Assembly: GCF_014204515.1 (NCBI RefSeq)
Contig: NZ_JACHLI010000030.1
Coordinates: forward strand, 1-64,000
Source of the DNA: Pseudomonas nitroreducens
GTDB lineage: Bacteria > Pseudomonadota > Gammaproteobacteria > Pseudomonadales > Pseudomonadaceae
DNA: 64,000 bases
Direction: 5' to 3'
The position numbers and the translations under genes were made by a program. This document shows, in pieces, positions 55,376-62,150 of the stretch; within the stretch, counting starts at the first letter, position 1; each line of letters opens with the position of its first letter. The notes beneath the pieces are model-generated. The model had not been told where the DNA came from, did not search any database, and saw nothing but the letters and a program-made list of their open reading frames with translations.

Positions 55376-55389
55376 GGCTGGCAGCCTGA

Positions 55390-55421
55390 AACAAAAGCCC
55401 CGCTCAGGCGGGGCTTTTGTT
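55390..55421. terminator. Strong bidirectional intrinsic terminator
   Basis: AACAAAAGCCCCGC (55390-55403) and GCGGGGCTTTTGTT (55408-55421) form a 14-base perfect stem with a 4-base loop; T-rich on both strands. It separates the oxidoreductase from the converging small gene. Confidence 0.93.
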
Positions 55422-55430
55422 ATTCAGGGT

Positions 55431-55625
55431 CTACGCTGGAAGAACCGGCTGGGCCTGCTCGCGGATCAGCTCACGCAGTGCCCGGCGCTCGGTCGGCGAG
55501 GTGGCCGCCTGCAGCAGCGCGAGGCCGCCGTCCTCGTCGGGTACGGCGATCTGGGTCTCGAAGTGCAGTTGCACCTCGTCCAGGGTGATGTAGGTGATGC
55601 GGTAGGCCGACTCAAGGCTGTGCAT
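55431..55625 (-). CDS. Small hypothetical protein
   Basis: A 64-residue protein (MHSLESAYRITYITLDEVQL...), with an acidic, beta-then-helix layout and no signal peptide or known domain. The start at 55625 has only a weak ribosome site; the longer frame to 56120 is rejected because it runs through the RraB-like gene on the other strand. It converges with the oxidoreductase at the shared terminator and is divergent from the RraB gene. Function unknown. Confidence 0.5.
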   Translation of the reverse strand: MHSLESAYRITYITLDEVQLHFETQIAVPDEDGGLALLQAATSPTERRALRELIREQAQPVLPA

Positions 55626-55829
55626 GGTCGCAGGCTCGATGTGGGAGGCGCAGGGCCGATGAGGCATCCTCGCGCGGTGCGGGCCGGCGCGGAAGTGAAA
55701 GGCCGTGATGGTGGACATCAGCGAAGGCGATGGTGCCGGCGAGATTTTCCGGCAGTTGTCACGCAGGACGGGTATCCTGCGCGGGCGTGCCCACACCGGG
55801 CACTTTGTGAAACGAATTGGAGCAGTGAC

Positions 55830-56165
55830 ATGAGCCGCGACAAGCAGCTTTTCCCGGACGACGAAATCGGCGACGCCCTGTGGGCCCTGCAGGAAGACGG
55901 CGAAGACCTCTCCCTCGAGCATGAGGTGGAGTTCGCGGTGATCTTCCCGGACGAGCAGTCCGCCCTGGACTTCGCCATCATGCTGCTGCAGAACGGGCAG
56001 AAGGTGGCGTACTCCGAGTACGACGGCAACGACAAGCTGCCCTGGCAGGTCCTGGCCTACCCGGTGATGGAGCTCAGCCACGAGCACATCAGCGGCTACG
56101 CCGCGCTGCTGTCCGAGCACTCGGCCGACCTGGGCGGCCAGATGGACGGCTGGTCGGCACTCTGA
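55830..56165 (+). CDS. RraB-family ribonuclease E inhibitor-like protein
   Basis: A 111-residue protein of the RraB (YjgD-like) family: an acidic alpha/beta domain (EDLSLEHEVEFAVIFPDEQSALDFA) ending with QMDGWSAL. In E. coli RraB binds RNase E and lowers its activity, altering mRNA decay; this member is shorter than E. coli RraB, lacking its acidic tail. The ATG at 55830 follows TTGGAG. It ends at a clear hairpin terminator. Confidence 0.75.
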   Translation: MSRDKQLFPDDEIGDALWALQEDGEDLSLEHEVEFAVIFPDEQSALDFAIMLLQNGQKVAYSEYDGNDKLPWQVLAYPVMELSHEHISGYAALLSEHSADLGGQMDGWSAL

Positions 56166-56184
56166 TCGGCTGACGCTCCACCAG

Positions 56185-56208
56185 AAACGGCGCCTTCGGG
56201 CGCCGTTT
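56185..56208. terminator. Intrinsic terminator after RraB-like gene
   Basis: AAACGGCGCC (56185-56194), TTCG loop, GGCGCCGTTT (56199-56208), a perfect 10-base stem with T tail. Confidence 0.9.
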
Positions 56209-56249
56209 TGCTTTGCCGCAGGCGAATGGGGACGGACAGGGAGCTTTCC

Positions 56250-56737
56250 GTAGAGCGGATAACGCGCCAGCGTTATCCGCCATTTGGGATCGGCGGATAA
56301 CCTGTTCCAGGTTATGCGCCCTACGGTGATGCGCAGGCCTGCTGGTCTGGAGTCGTCGGTGAGATTTCGCGGACAAGGTCCGCTCCTACGCTATCGGGAG
56401 CTCCGGAGGCGGCTGAAACTGTAGGATCGAGGGGGGCGCCTAGCCATTGCTCGCGAACAGTGCGTTCCGGCCACGCCAGTTCCGTAGGGCGCATAACGCG
56501 CCAGCGTTATCCGCCCTTTGGGATCGGCGGATAACCTGTTTCAGGTTATGCGCCCTACGGTCAGGCGCAGGTCTGTTGCCCTGGAGTCGTCGGTGAGATT
56601 TCGCGGACAAGGTCCGCTCCTACGCCATCGGGAACGCCGGATGTCCTCGATTGAACCGGAGGTGGGCTGGAGCTGTAGGATCGAGGGGGGCGCCTAGCCA
56701 TTGCTCGCGAACAGTGCGTTCCGGCAACACCAGTATC
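56250..56737. repeat. Direct tandem duplication of a REP-containing block
   Basis: A block beginning GTAG...GGATAACGCGCCAGCG occurs at 56250 and again at 56484 (period 234). Each copy contains the GTAGGGCG-type palindrome (56250-56334, 56484-56558), a reversed GCGGACAAGGTCCGC unit, and a shared stretch starting GTAGGATCGAGGGGGG (56421 and 56675). The second copy has a roughly 20-base insertion before that last element. The copies are similar but not identical. Confidence 0.85.
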
Positions 56738-56773
56738 AAGTGGGTTCGCGAGCAAGCTCGCTCCTGCGCAAAA

Positions 56774-56802
56774 CATAAAGCCTGCGCAAGGCAGGCTTTA
56801 TG
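56774..56802. terminator. Intrinsic terminator of DsbA/FrnE gene
   Basis: CATAAAGCCTGC (56774-56785) and GCAGGCTTTATG (56791-56802) form a perfect 12-base stem around a 5-base loop; it lies just after the stop of the minus-strand gene at 56815. Confidence 0.85.
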
Positions 56803-56814
56803 AGGGGGCGAGGT

Positions 56815-57474
56815 TCACTGCGGCAATGGCGCCTGTCGCGCCACCTGGCGCAGGGCCTGCTCGTAGTAATCGGTACTCTGCGCGCCGGAGATCAGTTGGC
56901 GGCCATTGAGGATCACCGAGGGCACGGCGCGGATGCCGTGGCTGGTGTAGAAATCCTCCTCGGCCACCACTTCGTCGGCATAGGCGTCGCTGTCGAGGAT
57001 TTCCCGCGCGCGCACCGCGTCCAGGCCGACGCTGACGGCCACTTCCAGCAGCACTTGCGGGTCGCTCGGGTCGCGCCCTTCGCCGAAGTAGGCCTGCAGC
57101 AGCGCCTGCTTCAGGGCGATGTCGCGGCGCGATTCGGCCGCCCAGTGCAGCAGGCGGTGGGCGTCGAAGGTGTTGTAGATGCGACTGCGCTTCTTCAGGT
57201 CGAAGTGCACGCCGACTTCCTCGCCCATGGCGCGCAGGTTTTCCTGGTTGCGGGCGATCTCCTCGGCGCTGCTGCCGTACTTGCGCTGCAGGTGCTCGAC
57301 CAGGTCCTCGCCCTCGGCGGGCATGTCGGCGTTGAGTTCGAACGGCTTGATGCGCAGCTCCACGGTCAGCTCGCCGTCCACCCGGCGGATGGCTTCGAGC
57401 AGGCCGTTGAGGCCGATGGCGCACCAGGGGCAGACCACGTCGGAGACGAAATCGATGGTGATGGCTTCGCTCAT
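56815..57474 (-). CDS. DsbA-family (FrnE-like) disulfide oxidoreductase
   Basis: A 219-residue thioredoxin-fold protein of the FrnE/2-hydroxychromene-2-carboxylate isomerase-like branch of the DsbA family. The active site is CPWC (Cys15, Cys18) and the cis-Pro loop is AVPSVILNG. No signal peptide is present, so it acts in the cytosol, as FrnE-type proteins do, perhaps in stress protection. The start at 57474 begins the conserved fold; the longer frame upstream is not conserved. Its message ends at the 56774 terminator. Confidence 0.85.
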   Translation of the reverse strand: MSEAITIDFVSDVVCPWCAIGLNGLLEAIRRVDGELTVELRIKPFELNADMPAEGEDLVEHLQRKYGSSAEEIARNQENLRAMGEEVGVHFDLKKRSRIYNTFDAHRLLHWAAESRRDIALKQALLQAYFGEGRDPSDPQVLLEVAVSVGLDAVRAREILDSDAYADEVVAEEDFYTSHGIRAVPSVILNGRQLISGAQSTDYYEQALRQVARQAPLPQ

Positions 57475-57688
57475 GGGGCGAACTCCGGCAAATGGGCGAG
57501 CAACTAGCATGGACCCGGAAGACCGGTTCGATCCAGTCACGCCGTGTCGCTCTGTCGGCGAGGTTCGCTCCAGGGGTCGCAAGGGATTGATTTCCAAAGC
57601 CTTGCCGCCGGACAACCGTCCGACGGCAATCCGCCGGGAGCGCCGGAAGAGGCGGAAGAGGGGGCGACATCCCTGTCGCGAAGGAGGC

Positions 57689-60100
57689 TCAGAAGTCGAC
57701 GGTCATCGACAGCTTCAGGGTGCGCGGATCGCCCTGGGTCAGGTAGCCGCCGATGGTCGAGGCCCAGTAGGCCTTGTTGGCGACGTTCTCCAGGTTGGCG
57801 CGCAGGGTCACGTCGCGCTCGTCCACCTTGAAGGCGTAGCGTGCGCCGAGGTCGAAGCGGGTCCAGGCGGGGATGCTCAAGTCGTTGGCCGCATCCAGGT
57901 ACTGGCCGCCGGTGCGCAGCACGCGGCCGTTGATGGCGGCGCCCTGGAGGCCAGGGACGTCCCAGTCGGCACCCAGGTTGTACTGGAAGGTCGGCACGCC
58001 CACGGCGCGGTTGCCGTCGGTCTTGCCGCCGGCAGTGTTCTTCAGCTCGGTGTCGATCCAGGTGCCGCCGGCCAGCAGGCGCAGGCCGTCGACCGGCTCG
58101 CCGAAGAGGTTCAGCTCGACGCCGCGGTTTTCCTGCTCGCCATCGACGCTGAAGATCTTCGAGTCCGGGTCGGTGGTGCTGAAGGGTTGTTCGATGCGGT
58201 AGAAGGCCAGGTTGCCGCCGAAGCCGCCGAAGTCCAGCTTGGCGCCTACTTCCACCTGCTTGGAGCGGTTGGGCGCGAAGACTTCGCCGAAGTTCGCCGC
58301 GCTGCTGGGGGCGGTCGGGCCGGCGGCCAGGCCTTCGATGCGGTTGGCGTAAAGCGACAGGTACTCGGTGGGTTTCACCACCAGGCCGTAGACCGGCGTG
58401 GTGATCGACTCGTCATAGCTGGCGGTGCGCTTGCCCACGTAGTTCCAGCCATCGGTACCGATGCTCTGGCGGCGCACGCCGACGGTCAGCAGCACGCGGT
58501 CGTCGAGGAAACCCAGGGTGTCGGCGGCGGCCACGCTCTTGTTCAGCGTCTTGCCGACGATGCCCGGATCGCTGTAGTCGCCGCCGGCCAGGGTCGGCGC
58601 GGGTTTGGGCGTCTGCACCGGGTGGTAGAGGTCGGTCGGGTAACGCTTGGTGGCCATGGTGTAGGCGCTGCGCTGCTCGGCCCAGATGCCGGCGACGCTG
58701 AGGTTCATCTGGTGGCTGACCGGGCCGGTGGCGAAGTGGCCGTTAAGGCCGGCCATGGCGCTCTTGTTGTCCTCATCGTGGGTGGCGTCCATGGTGCCGC
58801 CGCCGGCATTGCCGGTGTTGTCGTTGAGGGTCAGCGCGGAATAGGCGCCGTTCTCGCGGGTGTGCTTGGCGCCGCCGGAGAGGTAGGCGGTCCAGCTATC
58901 GTTGAGGTCGTACTCGGCGCGGAACATGCCGAAGCTGTCCTCGAGCTGCGAGTAGCTCCAGGACTGGCCGTAGTTGTGGTCGGCGTCCGGGGCGTGGGGA
59001 ATGCTGGTGACGCCGCTGCCGACGTAGACCACCGGGCGGCCCTGGTTGATGCGCTGCTTCTGATAGCCGAAGTCGGTCATCAGGCGCAGGCGTTCGCCGC
59101 GGTAGTCCAGGCCGACGGTGGCCAGCTTGTAGCGCTGGTTCTCGTCGTCGACGGCGGTCTCGCCCTCGCGCTGGGCCAGGTTGACCCGCGCGCCGAAGCG
59201 GTTGTCCTCGCCGAAGCGCTGGCCCAGGTCCAGGTGCTCGCCGATCTGGTTGTCGCTGCCGTAGCCCAGGGTCAGGCTGCGGGTGGGGGTGTCCTCGGCG
59301 CGCTTGGTCTGCAGGTTGACCGCGCCGCCGATGCCGCTGCCGCTGGGCGTCACGCCGTTGATGAAGGCGTTGGGGCCCTTGAACAGCTCGACGCGCTCCA
59401 GCGACTCGGTGCCGATGATCTGCCGCGGGGTGACGCCGTACAGGCCGTTGAGCGAGACGTCGTCGGTGCTCAGCGGCAGGCCGCGGATCACGAAGATCTG
59501 CGAGAAGTTGCCGTAGCCGTTGCCCTGGCGCACCGAGGCGTCGTTGAGCAGCACGTCGCCGACGGTCTGCGCCTGGCTGTCCTGGATGGTCTTGGCGGTG
59601 TAGCTGGCGAAGCTGAAAGGCACGTCCTGGATGTCCTGCTTGCCCAGCATGCCCAGCTGCGCACCCCGGGCGACCTGGCCGCCGGCATAGGCGGGCGGCA
59701 GCTCGCCGGGCAGTTGCGCGGCGCCGCTGACGGTGGTGGCGTCCATCTCCAGGGCGCCGCTGTCATCGGGGGCGGCCTCTACGCCATAGCCGCTGCTCTT
59801 GTGCACCAGGCGATAGCCGCTGCCTTCGAGCAGGTGCTCCAACCCCTGTTCGGGGGCGAAGCTGCCCTTGAGGCCGGCGCTGTGCCGGCTATTCAGCGTC
59901 TGCGCCTCGAACGCCAGCGGCACGCCGGCCTGGGCGGCGAAGCGCGCCAGCACCTCGCCCAGCGGACCGGGAGCGATGTCGTACTGGCGTTGCTGGCTGG
60001 CGGCATCGGCGGCCAGCACCGGCAGCGCAGCGCCACCGGTCAGGGCCAGGCCGATGGCCAGGGCGAGCGAATGGGGGCGGAGGCGGGAGCGGAGGAGCAT
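57689..60100 (-). CDS. TonB-dependent siderophore receptor with STN domain
   Basis: An 803-residue outer-membrane receptor. A signal peptide (residues about 1-32), an STN signalling domain (residues about 38-115, QYDIAPGPLGEVLARFAAQAG), a plug (about 135-260) and a 22-strand barrel ending LSMTVDF are seen. The final Phe is the usual outer-membrane signature. The STN domain allows it to signal to FecR (60454) and the ECF sigma (61389). It probably imports a ferric siderophore. The ATG at 60100 follows AGGAAC. A repeat-bearing gap of 353 bases separates it from fecR. Confidence 0.88.
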   Translation of the reverse strand: MLLRSRLRPHSLALAIGLALTGGAALPVLAADAASQQRQYDIAPGPLGEVLARFAAQAGVPLAFEAQTLNSRHSAGLKGSFAPEQGLEHLLEGSGYRLVHKSSGYGVEAAPDDSGALEMDATTVSGAAQLPGELPPAYAGGQVARGAQLGMLGKQDIQDVPFSFASYTAKTIQDSQAQTVGDVLLNDASVRQGNGYGNFSQIFVIRGLPLSTDDVSLNGLYGVTPRQIIGTESLERVELFKGPNAFINGVTPSGSGIGGAVNLQTKRAEDTPTRSLTLGYGSDNQIGEHLDLGQRFGEDNRFGARVNLAQREGETAVDDENQRYKLATVGLDYRGERLRLMTDFGYQKQRINQGRPVVYVGSGVTSIPHAPDADHNYGQSWSYSQLEDSFGMFRAEYDLNDSWTAYLSGGAKHTRENGAYSALTLNDNTGNAGGGTMDATHDEDNKSAMAGLNGHFATGPVSHQMNLSVAGIWAEQRSAYTMATKRYPTDLYHPVQTPKPAPTLAGGDYSDPGIVGKTLNKSVAAADTLGFLDDRVLLTVGVRRQSIGTDGWNYVGKRTASYDESITTPVYGLVVKPTEYLSLYANRIEGLAAGPTAPSSAANFGEVFAPNRSKQVEVGAKLDFGGFGGNLAFYRIEQPFSTTDPDSKIFSVDGEQENRGVELNLFGEPVDGLRLLAGGTWIDTELKNTAGGKTDGNRAVGVPTFQYNLGADWDVPGLQGAAINGRVLRTGGQYLDAANDLSIPAWTRFDLGARYAFKVDERDVTLRANLENVANKAYWASTIGGYLTQGDPRTLKLSMTVDF

Positions 60101-60249
60101 GGAGTGTTCCTGTCGGCAGAGAGAGGTTGTTTTCCTCTTCACCGGGCGAGAGCGAAAAAGGTGTCAGGGATGGGCGAAAAAATTTCAGGCAACGATTTTT
60201 GTAGGAGCACCCCGTGGGGGCGCTCCCCAACTGGGCAGGACTGCTTCTT

Positions 60250-60330
60250 GTAGGATGGCGTGGAGCGCAGCGATACCCATCGATCCGTGCGCAGGCAGCA
60301 TGGGTATCGCTTAGGCTCCACCCATCCTGC
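60250..60330. repeat. Long imperfect hairpin with 36-base element
   Basis: GTAGGATGGCGTGGAGCGCAG... at 60250-60285 pairs imperfectly with ATGGGTATCGC...CCATCCTGC at 60300-60330. The first arm is the exact reverse complement of 52365-52400. Confidence 0.75.
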
Positions 60331-60363
60331 AAAGGTGCTCATGACAAGGGCGGTCAGCAGTTC

Positions 60364-60437
60364 GTAGGGCGCATAACGCGCCAGCGTTATCCGCCATTTG
60401 GGACCGGCGGATAACCTGTTCCGGGTTATGCGCCCTA
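60364..60437. repeat. REP-like palindromic unit of the GTAGGGCG type
   Basis: GTAGGGCGCATAACGCGCC... and ...GGTTATGCGCCCTAC arms, nearly identical to the units at 56250 and 56484. Confidence 0.8.
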
Positions 60438-60453
60438 CGATGGAGGTGGTCGT

Positions 60454-61389
60454 TCACGCCGGCTCCACCGTGACCCAGTAGCGCGTCATCCGCCGCAGCT
60501 TCACCGGCAGCATGTCCGCCAGCAATGCCAGGCCCGCATCGCTGTCGCCCAGCGGGATTGCGCCGGTCACGCGCAGGCTCGCCAGGCGCGGGTCGCAGCG
60601 CAGGAAGCCGCTGCGGTAGCGGCCCAGTTCGCCGAGCAGGTCGTCCAGGCGCATGCCCTGGGCCAGCAGCATGCCGTTTTCCCAGGCGCTGGCATTGGCG
60701 TCCGCCGCTTGCAGGGACTGGAAGCCGCCCGCGCCAAACTCCAGTTGCTGCCCGGCGCCGACCGTCTGGCTAGCAAACCCGGGCAACTCGACGCTCACTT
60801 CTTTATCGAGCACCGCAACCCTGCACGCATTACCCAGGTCACGCAGGCTGAAGCGCGCGGCCGGAGTACGCAGCCGGCCAAGGCGGCTGTCGACCAGGAA
60901 GGGACGCGGGTCGGGCAGGGCGTCGACGAGGATTTCGCCTTCCAGCAGGCTCAGGCGGCGCTCGCGGCCGTTGAAGACCACGTTGACCGCGCTGTCGGTA
61001 TTCAGGGTGATCTGGCTGCCATCGGGCAGGCGCAGGTGTTTGCGCTCGCCCACGGCGGTGCGCAGGTCGGCATTCCATTCTGCCCAGGGCAGCTGCCGTG
61101 CGGCGAGCCAGGCAGCCGGTGCCACGGCCATCAGCACGCCCAGGCGGTTGAGCATCTGCCGCCGGCTCAGGCCGCTGCGCTGCAGGCTTTGCCGGCCCAC
61201 GCCGGGGGGCAGCTGGCGCACCCCGAGCAAAGCTTCGGCGCGGCGCCAGGCTTCGGCATGCTGGGCGCTGCGCGCACGCCATTGTTCGATGGCCAGCAGG
61301 TCGGCGCTGCTGGCGGGCTGTTCGTTCAGGCGCACCAGCCAGTCGGCCGCCTCGCCGAGAATGCCGGGGTCCAGCGGCTGCTCGTGCAT
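60454..61389 (-). CDS. FecR-family anti-sigma/sigma regulator
   Basis: A 311-residue inner-membrane protein. The N-terminal cytosolic part (residues about 1-80) carries the W...W...L motif that binds sigma, one membrane segment follows (residues about 83-100, LNRLGVLMAVAPAAWLAA), and the C-terminal FecR domain lies in the periplasm (VGERKHLRLPDGSQITLNTDS). It receives a signal from the TonB receptor's STN domain and controls the ECF sigma encoded upstream. Its ATG overlaps the sigma stop (ATGA). Confidence 0.88.
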   Translation of the reverse strand: MHEQPLDPGILGEAADWLVRLNEQPASSADLLAIEQWRARSAQHAEAWRRAEALLGVRQLPPGVGRQSLQRSGLSRRQMLNRLGVLMAVAPAAWLAARQLPWAEWNADLRTAVGERKHLRLPDGSQITLNTDSAVNVVFNGRERRLSLLEGEILVDALPDPRPFLVDSRLGRLRTPAARFSLRDLGNACRVAVLDKEVSVELPGFASQTVGAGQQLEFGAGGFQSLQAADANASAWENGMLLAQGMRLDDLLGELGRYRSGFLRCDPRLASLRVTGAIPLGDSDAGLALLADMLPVKLRRMTRYWVTVEPA

Positions 61390-61892
61390 CAGGCGACGCT
61401 CAGGCAGGCGAGGAAACCGGCGCGCATGTAACGCTTCACGCTGGCCAGGGAGATGCCCAGGCGCTCGGCAATCAGCGGGTAGGTCAGGCCGTCGAGCTGC
61501 GACAGCAGGAAGGCCTCGCGGGTCAGCGCTGGCAGTTCGCCCAGGGCGGCGTCGATGCGTTCCAGGGCTTCGAGGATCAGCTCGCGGGTTTCCGGGCCGG
61601 GCGCCAGGTCCAGGGGCAGCGCCGCGACGCTCTCCAGGTACGCACGCTCGATCTCCTGACGCCGCCAGCGATCGACCAGCAGACCCTTGGCGATATGGGT
61701 GAGGAGGGCGCGCGGGCGCTCGCCGAGGTCCTCCAGCGGCCGCCGCAGCAGGCGCAGGAAGGTGTCGTGGGCGAGGTCGGCGGCATCCCAGGCGTTGCCC
61801 AGCCGGCCGCGCAGCCACTGCTGGAGCCAGCCGTTGTGCTCGTTGTAGAGGGTGTGCAGATGCTGCGGGGACGGGGTTTCGACGAGGGCCAC
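61389..61892 (-). CDS. ECF sigma factor, FecI-like
   Basis: A 167-residue sigma-70 family ECF factor: region 2 (WDAADLAHDTFLRLLR) and region 4 (LTREAFLLSQLDGLTYPLIAERLGISLASVKRYM) are clear. It should direct transcription of the TonB receptor gene. The start is a GTG at 61892; no strong ribosome site precedes it, and the start is uncertain by a few codons. A Fur-box-like site lies 21 bases upstream, so iron represses the set. Coupled to fecR by an overlapping ATGA. Confidence 0.88.
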   Translation of the reverse strand: MALVETPSPQHLHTLYNEHNGWLQQWLRGRLGNAWDAADLAHDTFLRLLRRPLEDLGERPRALLTHIAKGLLVDRWRRQEIERAYLESVAALPLDLAPGPETRELILEALERIDAALGELPALTREAFLLSQLDGLTYPLIAERLGISLASVKRYMRAGFLACLSVA

Positions 61893-61913
61893 AGTGCGTG
61901 CGTCAGATTTTCA

Positions 61914-61934
61914 TTTGAGAATGCCTATCATTTT
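61914..61934. promoter_or_regulatory. Fur-box-like site upstream of ECF sigma
   Basis: The plus strand reads TTTGAGAATGCCTATCATTTT at 61914-61934, matching the TGAGAATGATTATCATT core of Pseudomonas Fur boxes except for CC in place of AT. It lies immediately upstream of the sigma start, as expected for iron repression by Fur. Confidence 0.6.
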
Positions 61935-62150
61935 AGAGTTTTCCCGCCCCCCAGCGCAATGCCGCCAGGACGCAGCCGGTCGGACTGCAGCGCCGGCGAA
62001 GGGGCGTCACTGGAATTGCCACGAAGACGCGCTACCTTGAGCCTGTTGTGCGCAGAATTTTCTGACGTCGCACTTCCTCCCGCCGTCCCGCGCAGGCAAC
62101 GGACCCGCAGCAGCAGGCCCGGCAGTCAACCAGCAGATACGGAGCACACC

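Larger units (their letters stand above)
56166..56814. other. 649-base intergenic region with duplicated repeat block
   Basis: It contains a terminator (56185-56208), a directly duplicated 234-254-base block (first copy 56250-56483, second 56484-56737), a reversed REP unit (56744-56767) and the terminator of the DsbA-like gene (56774-56802). No gene is present. Confidence 0.8.
60101..60453. other. 353-base fecR-receptor gap with repeats
   Basis: It holds a short palindrome (60201-60228), the 36-base element and its imperfect partner arm (60250-60330) and a REP-like unit (60364-60437). No gene is present, and no Fur box was seen here. The repeats lie in what would be the receptor's promoter or the fecR-receptor spacer. 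Confidence 0.75.

Noticed and set aside
57179..60253. Plus-strand frame of 1024 codons
   Set aside because: It is the complement of the TonB receptor gene; composition is Gly/Ala/Val/Gln-rich and no domain is seen.
60214..60414. Short frame between fecR and the TonB receptor
   Set aside because: It consists of the hairpin and REP-like repeats, so it is judged not to be a gene.
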